64,000 bases of DNA from an uncultured Eubacteriales bacterium (GTDB lineage Bacteria > Bacillota > Clostridia > Christensenellales > CAG-138): contig UQWD01000008.1 in the NCBI GenBank assembly GCA_900544555.1, positions 1 to 64,000 on the forward strand, read 5' to 3'. This document shows positions 35,191-44,043 of this stretch, in pieces. Both the position numbers and the translations under genes were made by a program. The first letter of the stretch is position 1. The number at the start of each line of letters is the position of its first letter. The notes beneath the pieces were generated by a model. That model was not told the origin of the DNA. It ran no database searches and saw only the letters and a program-made list of their open reading frames with translations.

Positions 35191-37224
35191 GTGATAAATT
35201 CAAATCAAACGCCCAATAAACTAATAAACGAAAAATCGCCTTATCTGCTTCAGCATGCTTATAATCCTGTGCAGTGGTATCCGTGGGGTGAAGAGGCGTT
35301 TGCTAAAGCAAAGCAAGAGAACAAGCCTATTTTTCTGAGTATCGGGTACAGCACCTGCCATTGGTGCCATGTGATGGAACGCGAATCCTTTGAGGATCAG
35401 GAGGTGGCGAGCCTACTTAATGAAAAATTTGTCGCCATCAAGGTGGACAGGGAGGAGCGCCCCGATATCGACAGCGTGTATATGGAAGCGTGCCAGAGAA
35501 TGACCGGTCAGGGAGGATGGCCGCTCACCATAGTGATGACGCCCGGGCAAAACCCGTTTTATGCAGCCACGTATCTGCCCAAACGCAGCGAATGGGGCGG
35601 GGGCCTTATGGAGGTTCTCAGCTTGATTGCTGAGAAGTGGAACGCAAACCCTAAAAGCCTGGAATCTTTCGGAGAGAAGGTTCGCGAAGCGCTGGGGGAG
35701 GAGGAGCAGCTTAAGAAAGGGAATGATAAGGAAGGAATCATCCAATCCGCTTATCAATCCATACGCGCGTCGTTTGATAATCATTATGGCGGCTTTGGCT
35801 CCGCGCCGAAATTCCCAACGCCTCACCGTATCATGTTTTTGCTCCGTTATCATAAGCTTACGCGCGACGAGGACGCGCTGAAAATGGCGCTAAAAACGCT
35901 TAAAAGCATGTATCGGGGCGGCATGTTTGATCATATTGGCTATGGGTTTTCACGGTATTCCACCGACGATAAATGGCTTATTCCACATTTTGAAAAGATG
36001 CTGTACGATAACGCGCTCCTTGCGCTTGCGTATTTGGAGGCGTTTCAGATTACAGGGGATGCGTTTTACGCTGAGACGGCGGAAAAAACGCTTTCTTACA
36101 TGGAAGCGGAGTTAAGGGATGAGCTCGGCGGATTTCACAGCGCCCAGGACGCTGACAGCAACGGCATTGAAGGGCTTTTCTACGCGTTTACGCCGGATGA
36201 AGCGCTTAAGGTTCTTGGAGAGCGCGACGGAGAATTCTGGAACAATGCGTACGGCGTCCGCAAGGAAGGCAATTTTGAGGGTAAATCCATCCCAAACCTT
36301 CTTTTTGGGGATTTGGACGAGCATGCTAAGAGGCGGCTTGAATCGATGAGGGAAAGAATGCTTTCTTACCGAAAAAACCGTTTTAATTTGCATAAAGACG
36401 ATAAGATGCTCTGTTCATGGAACGCAATGGCTGCCGCCGCGTTTTTCAGGGCTGGATACGCGCTTGACAGGCCCGGCCTGATTCAGGCCGCCGAAAAGAC
36501 CATGCGGTTTATCAACGAACGCTTGACGAACGAACAGGGGGGGCTTTACGCCGCGTGCAGGAACGGTAAAGCCTACGGCGCGGGGCGGCTGGACGATTAC
36601 GCCTTTTTATCGTGGGCCGCGCTCGAGGGCTACGACGCAACCCTCAACGCGCGGTATTTGGAACAGGCGGCGCGGCTGTGCTCAACCATGCTGTCGGATT
36701 TTTTTAACGAGGAGCAGGGCGGGTTCTACTTATACGGTAAAACTCAGGAAAAACTTATTACCAGGCCGCGAGATACATACGACGGAGCAATACCTTCTGG
36801 AAACAGCGTTTGCGCATATACTCTTTACCGAACCGCCAGGCTGACGGGCGACGCGGCGATTGAACGGGGCGCAAGGAAACAGGCGGAGTTTATGGCGGGC
36901 CGCGCCGCGGATTATCCATCCGGACACTGCTTTGGCCTGATAGCGCTTATGCCGTATGTTTATGGCGCGCGCGAAATCGTATGCGTCGCCCCGGATGAAC
37001 GGGAGGCGGAGCGGATAGCCGCCGAGAGGCGCGGCCGGTTTTTCCCGTTTACCAGCTTTATAATAAAAACGGAGGGGGATCGCGCGCTGAGAAACGCCGC
37101 CGCATTTACGGAACGGTATCATCTTATCGGTGACGAGGCGGCGTTCTACCTTTGCAGCGACCAAGCATGCGGCGCGCCGGTAGCCGGGCTTCAAGCGTTT
37201 AAAAAAATGCTGGATGAAGAATAA
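35191..37224 (+). CDS. Thioredoxin domain-containing protein, YyaL/DUF255 family
   Basis: 677 residues with a GTG start (AAAGGTAGG upstream). The N-terminal thioredoxin-like domain begins [23 protein letters not shown] sequence (here [20 protein letters not shown]) and has the redox motif [16 protein letters not shown] near residue 52. The remaining part is an (alpha/alpha)6 barrel of the N-acylglucosamine-2-epimerase type, with [35 protein letters not shown]. The family is widespread, also known as spermatogenesis-associated protein 20, and no reaction is established. Length is normal. It is followed by a ZIP transporter gene 139 bp downstream. Confidence 0.92.
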   Translation: MINSNQTPNKLINEKSPYLLQHAYNPVQWYPWGEEAFAKAKQENKPIFLSIGYSTCHWCHVMERESFEDQEVASLLNEKFVAIKVDREERPDIDSVYMEACQRMTGQGGWPLTIVMTPGQNPFYAATYLPKRSEWGGGLMEVLSLIAEKWNANPKSLESFGEKVREALGEEEQLKKGNDKEGIIQSAYQSIRASFDNHYGGFGSAPKFPTPHRIMFLLRYHKLTRDEDALKMALKTLKSMYRGGMFDHIGYGFSRYSTDDKWLIPHFEKMLYDNALLALAYLEAFQITGDAFYAETAEKTLSYMEAELRDELGGFHSAQDADSNGIEGLFYAFTPDEALKVLGERDGEFWNNAYGVRKEGNFEGKSIPNLLFGDLDEHAKRRLESMRERMLSYRKNRFNLHKDDKMLCSWNAMAAAAFFRAGYALDRPGLIQAAEKTMRFINERLTNEQGGLYAACRNGKAYGAGRLDDYAFLSWAALEGYDATLNARYLEQAARLCSTMLSDFFNEEQGGFYLYGKTQEKLITRPRDTYDGAIPSGNSVCAYTLYRTARLTGDAAIERGARKQAEFMAGRAADYPSGHCFGLIALMPYVYGAREIVCVAPDEREAERIAAERRGRFFPFTSFIIKTEGDRALRNAAAFTERYHLIGDEAAFYLCSDQACGAPVAGLQAFKKMLDEE

Positions 37225-37363
37225 AGTGAATTGCAAAATCAATGGCACGCGTCTATGATAGTACCAGATAATCACGCCCCTCCTGCGCATTTTATGGATG
37301 TGTTAAGCAAACAATTTTATCCGGTTAAACGCCGGGTATAAGCGGGGCTGGGAGGTTATAAGG

Positions 37364-38113
37364 ATGCTATATGGGTTTATCGCCGGGCTGGCGGTTATGG
37401 CGGCTGGCATTATCGGTTCAGCAGTGGCGCTTGTTTTCAAGCGCGTTTCTCATCGCGCAAATGATTGCATTATCGGCTACGCTGCGGGCGTTATGCTTGC
37501 GGCGGCTTTTGTCGGGCTGCTGCCCAACGTTTTCTACGGCCAGGATGTTATCGGCATTATCGCCGGAATAAGCGGCATTGCCGCCGGCGCGGTATCTATC
37601 ACATTTGTCGACAGATTTGTGCCGCATATGCACCCCAACAACCGGGAGATGGATGAGAACAGCGATAAAAGGGGAAGGAATACTACGCTGCTTATCGTCA
37701 TCGCCGTGGCCATTCATAATATACCCGAAGGGCTGGCGACCGGCATTTCCTTCAGTCAGGGCATAACGGACAGCGCGTTTCTCGTGGCTGTTTCAATGGC
37801 CGTTCAAAAATTTCCGGAAGGGCTTATAGTTACGTTTCCGCTGCTCGCGTCGGGCATGAAAAAGGGTAAGGCGTTTTTGCTTTCATGCCTGGTAGCGCTG
37901 ATGATGCTTCCGGGCCTGGCGGCGGGCGTGCTATTGGGTGCGTTGCCGCCTTTGCTGGCCGCGTTTTTCTATGCCTTTACGTTTGGCGCAATTATTTATG
38001 TGGTCAGCGATGAGATCATTCCGGAATCGCACCACAACGGGTTTGAACGCTGGGCTACGTTTTCACTTATCGGCGGCATATTGACGGTGCTGCTTATAGA
38101 AATGCTAATTTAA
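37364..38113 (+). CDS. ZIP family divalent metal transporter
   Basis: 249 residues, about eight membrane helices. Metal-site motifs are VAIHNIPEGLATGISFSQG (TM4, His and Glu) and VQKFPEGLIVTFPLLASG (TM5, where the first position usually held by His is Lys). A short loop MHPNNREMDENSDKRGRN between TM3 and TM4 is His-poor. The family imports zinc, iron or manganese. Gly-rich helices and the C-terminal DEIIPESHHNG are typical of the GufA-like branch. The start follows GGGAGG. A terminator lies after the gene. Confidence 0.92.
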   Translation: MLYGFIAGLAVMAAGIIGSAVALVFKRVSHRANDCIIGYAAGVMLAAAFVGLLPNVFYGQDVIGIIAGISGIAAGAVSITFVDRFVPHMHPNNREMDENSDKRGRNTTLLIVIAVAIHNIPEGLATGISFSQGITDSAFLVAVSMAVQKFPEGLIVTFPLLASGMKKGKAFLLSCLVALMMLPGLAAGVLLGALPPLLAAFFYAFTFGAIIYVVSDEIIPESHHNGFERWATFSLIGGILTVLLIEMLI

Positions 38114-38119
38114 CCAAAA

Positions 38120-38152
38120 CCGCCGGACCTGCTGTAATCCGGGTTCGTTTTT
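38120..38152 (+). terminator. Intrinsic terminator after the ZIP gene
   Basis: CCGGA (38123-38127) pairs with TCCGG (38138-38142) and the helix is followed by GTTCGTTTTT. The stem is short but the T-run is good. Confidence 0.65.
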
Positions 38153-38268
38153 AGAATCAAAGTATGCTGGAATATCAGGGCCAGACATAAGGGTAAAGTA
38201 AAGCATTGACAAAGGCTTGTACCCGAGTTAAAGTTGAACCCGTTGATATAAACCTTAGATATGGAATC

Positions 38269-38775
38269 TCATTCTACAACAGTGCCGGGCTTTGATGACG
38301 CCTCGGTAAGTAGCTGCTGTAACAAAAGCTTGTTTGAAAGCGCGCTCAAGGCGGCGCGAAGCGCACGTTGGGCAATGCCTTCATAATCCGTGAGGCCGCT
38401 GGCGTTGTGTATGCAATTTTCGAGCTGGGCGCAAAAACGATCGTAAGCATCCGGCAACGCGTACTCTTTTAACAGCATATCAATAAGCCCGCGAATTTCG
38501 GACAGGCTCAAAACGCGCTTAAGTATACCTATCATAATCAGATAAGCGACGTGTTCGCGCTCATATTTCTTTTTCACCGGAGGCCCTATAACCTTTTGTT
38601 TAACATAGTTATTAATCATCGTGGCAGTCGTCATACTGTAATCACCATCGGCCGAGAAGGGGGAAAGCGCCTTGTCAAGCACCAAAAGCACCTGGTCCAT
38701 ATATAATGAAAGCTCAGGCAGCTCACCCCACCGCGGGCAGTGAAAGCTTTTTAGGGAATTGGGCAACATATCCAT
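38269..38775 (-). CDS. DUF1836 family putative transcriptional regulator
   Basis: 168 residues from the ATG at 38775 (GGGAGG 7 nt upstream; the longer frame lacks a site). The family pattern is visible: PRWGELPELSLYMDQVLLVLDKALSPF, then MTTATMINNYVKQKVIGPPVKKKYEREHVAYLIMIGILKRVLSL, which has a MerR-like winged helix appearance (T-x-x-x-I-x-N-Y-V-K, then KYxREHxAYL). The C-terminal half is a helical bundle. A DNA-binding role is inferred. It is divergent from the SGNH hydrolase gene, with a consensus promoter and palindrome between them. A second DUF1836 gene is at 44100. Confidence 0.85.
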   Translation of the reverse strand: MDMLPNSLKSFHCPRWGELPELSLYMDQVLLVLDKALSPFSADGDYSMTTATMINNYVKQKVIGPPVKKKYEREHVAYLIMIGILKRVLSLSEIRGLIDMLLKEYALPDAYDRFCAQLENCIHNASGLTDYEGIAQRALRAALSALSNKLLLQQLLTEASSKPGTVVE

Positions 38776-38835
38776 GACGGTACCTCCCGAATGTAAACAA
38801 TTATAGCATGGAGATGGCAAAACCGTCAAACCCTA

Positions 38836-38864
38836 TTGACATGGCGGAGCGGGGGTTATATAAT
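38836..38864 (+). promoter_or_regulatory. Perfect consensus sigma-A promoter of the SGNH hydrolase gene
   Basis: TTGACA (38836-38841), 17 bp, TATAAT (38859-38864). The transcript would start near 38871, at the edge of the 25-bp palindrome. Confidence 0.9.
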
Positions 38865-38869
38865 CCAAA

Positions 38870-38894
38870 TAACATAGTATCCATAACTATGTTA
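38870..38894 (+). promoter_or_regulatory. 25-bp palindrome at the transcription start (putative operator)
   Basis: TAACATAGT (38870-38878), 7-nt spacer, ACTATGTTA (38886-38894), exact inverted repeat. It covers the predicted +1 region directly after the perfect promoter, an ideal place for a repressor. The divergent DUF1836 protein is the obvious candidate. The RNA hairpin it could form is short and AT-rich, so DNA binding is more probable. Confidence 0.7.
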
Positions 38895-38927
38895 TAGAGA
38901 TGGCAAAACTTGGCGAGAGGTAAAAAT

Positions 38928-39632
38928 ATGGAGCAGGTTAAGAAGGCGGTTGTATACGGCGATTCGCTGATGAAGGGAACCATAATGGATATGAGCTACC
39001 GCTATCATGCGGTGATGGATGAGCGGCTTAAACGCTTTGAGAGCAGGTTTCCGGTACGGGTAACGAATAAATCGCGTTTTGGCAGTACGGTTGAGCGAGG
39101 ATATCAAACGGTGGAGAAGGATTTATCCGACGGCCTTAGCTGCGACTTAGCCGTTATTGAATTCGGCGGCAACGATTGTAATTTCAAGTGGAACGAGGTT
39201 GCGGCCGCGCCGGACAGGGAGCATGCGCCTATGACGGAACGACGGCGGTTTGAGGCGGTTTTGCGCCAGATGATAGCCGGCTTGCGCGCTCGTAAGATCA
39301 CCCCTGTGCTGATGACGCTGCCGCCGATAGACGCGGAGCTGTACCTTTCTTTTTTAAAGCGCTCCGGCCTAGACTGCGATAACATCCTAAAATGGCTCGG
39401 CGACGTGCAGATGATATACCGGTTCCACGAGGGCTATTCTAACGCCGTCAAGCAAATAGGCGGTGAAACGGGCTGCTCGGTCGTGGATGTACGGGCGTAT
39501 TTTCTGGATAAATTAAGATACAGGGAACTGATATCTGTTGACGGCCTACACCCGAGCGAAAAGGGATATGCGCTTGTAGAGCAGGCGTTCACCGATTTCT
39601 GGAACAGCCGCGCTGCGGCAATGCCCGCTTAA
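38928..39632 (+). CDS. SGNH/GDSL-family hydrolase
   Basis: 234 residues from the ATG at 38928 (GAGAGG 7 nt upstream). The blocks of SGNH hydrolases are present: I VVYGDSLMKGTI with the serine at about residue 12, III EFGGNDCNF with Gly-x-Asn-Asp, and V DGLHPSEKGYAL with the catalytic Asp-x-x-His. There is no signal peptide, so it is cytoplasmic. It probably cleaves esters of a lipid or carbohydrate; the substrate is unknown. The stop codon overlaps the stop of the convergent cobC gene. Expression is probably controlled by the palindrome at 38870. Confidence 0.9.
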   Translation: MEQVKKAVVYGDSLMKGTIMDMSYRYHAVMDERLKRFESRFPVRVTNKSRFGSTVERGYQTVEKDLSDGLSCDLAVIEFGGNDCNFKWNEVAAAPDREHAPMTERRRFEAVLRQMIAGLRARKITPVLMTLPPIDAELYLSFLKRSGLDCDNILKWLGDVQMIYRFHEGYSNAVKQIGGETGCSVVDVRAYFLDKLRYRELISVDGLHPSEKGYALVEQAFTDFWNSRAAAMPA

Positions 39633-40204
39633 ATACGTTCATAGCAGGTAAACACGCCGTTTAGGCGCGTGGCGCAATAGCCTCTGCCCGGCTGTGGTAT
39701 CCATAGATAGAAATGGCGCTCAACCTTCGGGAAGCATCGGTTCATAATATAGCCGATAACCCCCCCGTGCGCGACCAGAATAACATCACGCCGCTCGGCT
39801 AAAAGCGGCTCAAAGGCGCGCCAAACGCGTTCGCTCCATTCATTCGAGCTTTCGCCTCCGGGGAAACGGGCGCTTCCGTTTGTGCATGCCAAAAACGCCT
39901 GATAGGGTGGAAGCTCCTTTAGCTCTTCGTGCGAACGCATTTCATATTCGCCAAGATGCTGTTCCGTAAGATCCGGAGCGATAAGATGCGGCCTTGAGCC
40001 GTATATGAGACGGAAGGTTTGTTCCGCACGGAGCATGCCGGAAGTATAAAGTGCGCGCCCTTCGGGGCTGGGATAAGCCCCCTCGCGCGTAAACTCCAGA
40101 AGCTGCCGCTTCCCCTCTTCATTAAGGGGTACGTCGGTATCCGCGTAATACAAGTGTTTTTTCGCCGGTTCGGTCATTCCGTGCCTGATTAAATAAACGT
40201 TCAT
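39629..40204 (-). CDS. cobC: Histidine phosphatase family protein, CobC-like
   Basis: 191 residues from the ATG at 40204, which overlaps the stop of the preceding gene (ATGA). The phosphatase motif VYLIRHGMTEPAKK is at the N-terminus, followed by YADTDVPLNEEGKRQL, YTSGMLRAEQTFRLIYG, HLGEYEMRS and VAHGGVIGYIM with the second catalytic histidine. Its place at the end of the cobT-cobU-cobS group suggests alpha-ribazole-5'-phosphate phosphatase, the last activity of nucleotide loop assembly. The family is broad, so the substrate is assigned from context. The stop overlaps that of the convergent SGNH gene. Confidence 0.85.
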   Translation of the reverse strand: MNVYLIRHGMTEPAKKHLYYADTDVPLNEEGKRQLLEFTREGAYPSPEGRALYTSGMLRAEQTFRLIYGSRPHLIAPDLTEQHLGEYEMRSHEELKELPPYQAFLACTNGSARFPGGESSNEWSERVWRAFEPLLAERRDVILVAHGGVIGYIMNRCFPKVERHFYLWIPQPGRGYCATRLNGVFTCYERI

Positions 40205-40581
40205 TTGATCACCTGCGCTATTGAACAAAACATGCGCGTTACATGCCGCGCCTCTTGTGCGAGCCGGTTCGCTATGCGCCCGCAAGCTTCGCGCCATTGC
40301 CGCATAATAGGCTCCATGGGGACGACGCCGCTTGAAATATCCGTCATTACAACTACCGCGTCCTTCAAATCTGGAAGCGCGGATAATACGCGTTCTTCAG
40401 GGTTTACGCCCTCCATCAGGCATGCGAATACGAATTTTTCAAGATAAAGGACAACCTTTTTTCGTGAATCAAGCACAATGCTGTCCATTTCGCAGATAAA
40501 GCAATCCTCCAAGCCCGCTCCCGTAAGGGCGCGCGCGTATTGCGCTTTCCCCTGGTATGCGCCCCCAATTATAAGCATCAT
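40201..40581 (-). CDS. Short CobU-like protein with altered P-loop
   Basis: 126 residues from the ATG at 40581, with GGGGGTG upstream. It begins MMLIIGGAYQGKAQYARALTG, matching the start of CobU proteins, but the P-loop residue after GK is Ala rather than Ser/Thr, and the later guanylyltransferase part is shorter (VVVMTDISSGVVPMEPIMRQWREACGRIANRLAQ remains, which resembles the CobU C-terminal region). A full CobU is encoded two genes upstream. It may be a non-catalytic partner or a specialised kinase. It overlaps cobS (4 bp) and cobC (4 bp), so it is kept within the operon. Confidence 0.75.
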   Translation of the reverse strand: MMLIIGGAYQGKAQYARALTGAGLEDCFICEMDSIVLDSRKKVVLYLEKFVFACLMEGVNPEERVLSALPDLKDAVVVMTDISSGVVPMEPIMRQWREACGRIANRLAQEARHVTRMFCSIAQVIK

Positions 40582-41336
40582 GTAAACACCCCCAATGACA
40601 GGATAATAACGCCGGCCAGTTCTCCCCACGTCAGCGCCCAGCCGGAAACATCGCCGTTAACGCCGCCGAGGGAAGCGGCGGCATACCACAGGCTCAGCCA
40701 ATAAGCTGCGCAAACGCCAAGGCACAAAACCAAAAGCGCAGCTCCTCCCAGTAGAAAAGCGGAGACGGCGGCGATAAAGCTAATCACGCAAAGGGCGGCG
40801 ATATGAGAAGGCCTAAGCTGATTTTGGATCGTTCGATAACCGCTTTGCGGTAAAAGCGGCAGCGCCGCCATTGCCCACGCGGCGCAAACGCGAGAAAAAA
40901 CGGGTATTAGAAACAACCCTTTCCAAACGAAGGGAACCGGGCTCAAGGATGCCGACGCGCCGTAAAACATCAGCAGAAGCAATGATAGCGCCATAACAGC
41001 AAAGGCCCCGGTATGCGGATCTTTTAAGATGCGCCGCTTTTCCTCGACGCCGCGCCGGGAAAACACGGCGTCCGAAGTATCCATAAACCCGTCGAGATGA
41101 ATACAGCCTGAGGCGGCGAAAGGGAGAACCGATGTAAGCGCGCCCGCGATAAAGTGCGGCAGCCCCAGCCGGTAAACGCCATACGCTAAAAGCGCCCAAA
41201 GCCCGCCTATGAACAGCCCGACAACGGGTAGAAACAAAAGCTGAAAAATCCTTGCTCCTTCGTCCCAGCGGCAGGGGAAGGGGATGGATGTAAACATGGA
41301 GAAGGCCATCGAAAGGCCGTGCAGCAATTTTTTCAT
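40578..41336 (-). CDS. cobS: Adenosylcobinamide-GDP ribazoletransferase (cobalamin synthase)
   Basis: 252 residues, polytopic membrane protein. Characteristic sequence: FSMFTSIPFPCRWDEG at the N-terminus, FLPVVGLFIGGLWALL, CIHLDGFMDTSDAVFSRRGVEEKRRILKDPHTGAFAV (the acidic substrate site HLDGFxDxxDA) and a C-terminal GGVNGDVSGW. It joins adenosylcobinamide-GDP with alpha-ribazole to give adenosylcobalamin at the inner membrane. It overlaps cobU by 4 bp upstream and the short cobU-like gene downstream. Confidence 0.96.
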   Translation of the reverse strand: MKKLLHGLSMAFSMFTSIPFPCRWDEGARIFQLLFLPVVGLFIGGLWALLAYGVYRLGLPHFIAGALTSVLPFAASGCIHLDGFMDTSDAVFSRRGVEEKRRILKDPHTGAFAVMALSLLLLMFYGASASLSPVPFVWKGLFLIPVFSRVCAAWAMAALPLLPQSGYRTIQNQLRPSHIAALCVISFIAAVSAFLLGGAALLVLCLGVCAAYWLSLWYAAASLGGVNGDVSGWALTWGELAGVIILSLGVFT

Positions 41337-41875
41337 AAGGCCCCCTTATGAAGTATCCTGCCGCCATGTACAACCTCGATAACCGTACCGCAAATACCGG
41401 CCGTAAAAGCGTCGGTCAACGCAAGCTCGCGGCGGTAGCGTTCCGTCATACTATCGTATACCGCAGCGTCACAATAGATATAATCGGATACGAAAACAAT
41501 ATTCGCCGCGTATTGAGTAAAAATACGTATCTGTTCGCGGACAGCTTCGCCGGCTTGTAAATCGGGCGGGCGGCCGGCTGGGAACATATGATTGGCTAAC
41601 AGCGCGGTCAGGCTGTCTATGAGAAAAACGCCGTTAAGATCGGCACCGTTCATGAGATCCGTAAGATTATAAGCCTGTTCAAGCGTAGTGAAGCCCCAGC
41701 CCGCGCGCTCCGCAATATGCCTTTGTATGCGCTCCTCATCCTCCGCGTCAGCCGGGATCATCGTGGCTACATAATATAATGCTAAGTTTTGTTCTTGAGA
41801 GATACGTTTGGCAATTCTCTGCGCTTGGGTTGATTTACCGTTCTTACAGCCGCCTGAAATGAATATGTGGCTCAT
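41333..41875 (-). CDS. cobU: Bifunctional adenosylcobinamide kinase / adenosylcobinamide-phosphate guanylyltransferase
   Basis: 180 residues, the normal length. P-loop ISGGCKNGKSTQAQRIAKR at the N-terminus; YYVATMIPADAEDEERIQRHIAERAGWGFTTLEQ contains the conserved His of guanylylation (HIAER); FLIDSLTALLANHMF and IVFVSDYIYCDAAVYDSMTERYRRELALTDAFTA follow, the latter replacing the more common NEVGxGIVP by a variant. It phosphorylates adenosylcobinamide and attaches GMP. It lies between cobT (2-bp gap) and cobS (overlap). Confidence 0.93.
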   Translation of the reverse strand: MSHIFISGGCKNGKSTQAQRIAKRISQEQNLALYYVATMIPADAEDEERIQRHIAERAGWGFTTLEQAYNLTDLMNGADLNGVFLIDSLTALLANHMFPAGRPPDLQAGEAVREQIRIFTQYAANIVFVSDYIYCDAAVYDSMTERYRRELALTDAFTAGICGTVIEVVHGGRILHKGAL

Positions 41876-41877
41876 GC

Positions 41878-42963
41878 TTACACCCTAAAACTCTCATTTT
41901 TCCGAATTTCCTCAAGATAACCGTCGTCAATTTCTGCCTGCTCGAATGTGGCCATGCGGTTCATTACCGCGCATGCGGCCTTTAGTACCATCACGGCCAG
42001 GGGGCATCCGCTGCCCTCTCCAAGCCGCATCCCCAAATCCAGCATGGGCTCAAGCCCGAGCCGGGATATGGCCGCGCTGTACCCGATTTCAAACGAACGG
42101 TGCGACGCGAACATATACTGTACGCTAAGGGGGTTGAGCGCGTGGGCGCAGACTGCGGCCACAGCGCTTATAAACCCATCGATAACGACGGGTACGCGGC
42201 AGATTGCCGCCCCGATAAAAACGCCGGCCATTGCGCATAGGTCTAGCCCGCCAACCTCCGCGAGGACGCCGAGGACATCCGTCCCGGGCTTCAGCCTGCT
42301 CAGCGCGGCCCTTATGACCCGCTTTTTATGTTCATAAGCGCCGGGCGTAAGCCCGCCCCCCTTACCGACGGATTGCTCGACGGGTACGCCGCAAAGCGCA
42401 CTTAACACCGCGCTTGAGGTAGTGGTGTTTCCTATCCCCATTTCGCCCACGCCGATAGCGCCGCACCCATCCTCAGCCGCACGGCGGGAAAGCGCAATGC
42501 CCGTCAAGATCGCGCGCTCCGCTTCGTTGCGCCGCATTGCGGGTTCACGATAGATATTGCCGGTGGATAGCCGTATTTTTCTGTCCAATACGCCTTTAAG
42601 AGGTTCTCGCGTGTTAACGCCTACGTCCACAACTTGTAACTCCATACCGAGCTCAGCGGCGATAACGGCAGCCCCGGTAACGCCGCGCGCAAGGTTTAAA
42701 GTCTGCATGAGGGTAACGGATTGGGGTGCGCTAGAGACGCCCTCCGCGGTTACGCCGTTGTCCGCGCATAAAACGATTAGCCGAGTTCGTTCAATGGTAT
42801 TGTTCAGCCTGCCCGTTATCCCGCATAAGCGGGCGGCGTACTCCTCCAGCCTGCCGAGGCTGCGCGGCGGCTTGGCCAGCGAATCAAGGCGCCGCCATGC
42901 TTTGTCAACAGCCTTTTCATCTATCGGATAAATATTGTTTATCAGTTCATTAAGCTGCGTCAT
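41878..42963 (-). CDS. cobT: Nicotinate-nucleotide--dimethylbenzimidazole phosphoribosyltransferase
   Basis: 361 residues. Conserved sequence: DSLAKPPRSLGRLEEYAARLCGI near the N-terminus, VLCADNGVTAEGVSSAPQSVT, IGVGEMGIGNTTTSSAV (phosphate loop), SVGKGGGLTPGAYEHKKRVI and the C-terminal LDLGMRLGEGSGCPLAVMVLKAA with the catalytic Glu. It makes alpha-ribazole phosphate from nicotinate mononucleotide and a lower-ligand base. It is the first gene of the five-gene minus-strand operon. No corrin-ring genes are in the window, so the segment covers only the final assembly, as also used for salvage. Confidence 0.96.
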   Translation of the reverse strand: MTQLNELINNIYPIDEKAVDKAWRRLDSLAKPPRSLGRLEEYAARLCGITGRLNNTIERTRLIVLCADNGVTAEGVSSAPQSVTLMQTLNLARGVTGAAVIAAELGMELQVVDVGVNTREPLKGVLDRKIRLSTGNIYREPAMRRNEAERAILTGIALSRRAAEDGCGAIGVGEMGIGNTTTSSAVLSALCGVPVEQSVGKGGGLTPGAYEHKKRVIRAALSRLKPGTDVLGVLAEVGGLDLCAMAGVFIGAAICRVPVVIDGFISAVAAVCAHALNPLSVQYMFASHRSFEIGYSAAISRLGLEPMLDLGMRLGEGSGCPLAVMVLKAACAVMNRMATFEQAEIDDGYLEEIRKNESFRV

Positions 42964-43017
42964 CTAAAACTCCCGCTCCAATAGTCGCATCCGTGCAATC
43001 GGACGCGGTTAAAAAAT

Positions 43018-43046
43018 ATTATAGCACTGGTTGAGTTTTTTTTGAA
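43018..43046 (-). promoter_or_regulatory. Promoter of the cobT operon
   Basis: On the minus strand TTCAAA (43046-43041), 17 bp, TATAAT (43023-43018). The 55-nt leader contains a hairpin (GCGTCCGA with CGGATGCG-type arms), but it has none of the conserved boxes of a cobalamin riboswitch. Confidence 0.6.
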
Positions 43047-43217
43047 TGACCGCGCGGCATAAAATACGGTGAGATTAGAAAACAAATGCCGTTATAGCGG
43101 CTGTACGCTGTATCGGCGTTGCAATAGAATAATACAATAGATACTTAAAAGCGTTTTGGCAGCAATGTAATTCGTCAGCTTTTGGTATCAAATCAACAGA
43201 ATTAGGAGTGATAAAGA

Positions 43218-43889
43218 ATGAATACCAGATTATTGTTTAGGGCGTTGATAAAATTCTTGTCCGGCTTGCTGCTTTTGGGATTATTGCTGTTTATCCCTGC
43301 AGGCACATTCCTGTATTGGAATGCGTTATTATTGATAGCCGCGCTATTCTTTCCCATGATATTGGTTGGCGTCGTATTGTTTGTTGAAAATCCGATGCTT
43401 TTAGAAAAACGATTGAATACGACTGAAAAAGAACCGGCGCAACGGTTGGTAATCATGCTGTCGGTGGTGATGTTTCTCGGCGGGTTTATCATTGCCGGAC
43501 TCGATTTTCGATTTCAGTGGTTGCCCGTACCACTTGGAGTAGTTATTGCGGCAACAGTTATCTTCCTGCTTGCCTATGCTATGCATGCGGAAGTGTTGCG
43601 TGAGAACATGTTTTTATCCAGAACAGTCGAGGTACAGAAAGGTCAAAAGGTGGTAGATACCGGGCTATATGGAGTGGTGAGGCATCCAATGTATACTGCC
43701 ACGCTTTTTTTGTTTTTATCAATGCCGCTCATACTGGGTTCATTTATATCATTTCTTTTTTTCTTGCTCTATCCAATACTGCTTGTACGACGGATAAAGA
43801 ATGAGGAAAAGGTGCTGGAGTTAGGTTTAGAGGGATATACACAGTACAAACAACGCGTAAAGTACCGGCTAATTCCTTTTATATGGTAG
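43218..43889 (+). CDS. Isoprenylcysteine carboxyl methyltransferase / phospholipid methyltransferase-like membrane protein
   Basis: 223 residues with about five membrane helices. The C-terminal family motif is KVVDTGLYGVVRHPMYTATLFLFLSMPLILGS followed by LLYPILLVRRIKNEEKVLELGLEGYTQYKQRVKYRLIPFIW, i.e. the SAM-binding RHPxY and E-E motifs of the ICMT/PEMT fold. The methylated substrate (a lipid or small molecule) is unknown. The start follows TAGGAG. The gene is AT-richer than the cob operon. A 9-bp hairpin at 43936-43959 may be its terminator. Confidence 0.87.
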   Translation: MNTRLLFRALIKFLSGLLLLGLLLFIPAGTFLYWNALLLIAALFFPMILVGVVLFVENPMLLEKRLNTTEKEPAQRLVIMLSVVMFLGGFIIAGLDFRFQWLPVPLGVVIAATVIFLLAYAMHAEVLRENMFLSRTVEVQKGQKVVDTGLYGVVRHPMYTATLFLFLSMPLILGSFISFLFFLLYPILLVRRIKNEEKVLELGLEGYTQYKQRVKYRLIPFIW

Positions 43890-43935
43890 CGCTTTTGAAT
43901 GCCATCGAGCATACAGCCAATTGCTATAACATAAA

Positions 43936-43959
43936 CCGGTGTGGGAAAATCCACATCGG
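43936..43959 (+). terminator. Hairpin after the methyltransferase-like gene
   Basis: CCGGTGTGG (43936-43944) pairs with CCACATCGG (43951-43959), one G.U pair, six-nt loop, followed by CTTATAT. The T-run is poor, so the terminator function is moderate in confidence. Confidence 0.55.
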
Positions 43960-44043
43960 CTTATATCTACTTATCTCAGGCCGCCGTAATCGTTGGTTTT
44001 ACAAAAATTCATATGATGATATAAAATGTTTAATTGAATCATA

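Noticed and set aside
42964..43217. Cobalamin riboswitch before cobT
   Set aside because: The expected conserved boxes of the family are not present on the minus strand; only one small hairpin and a promoter are seen.
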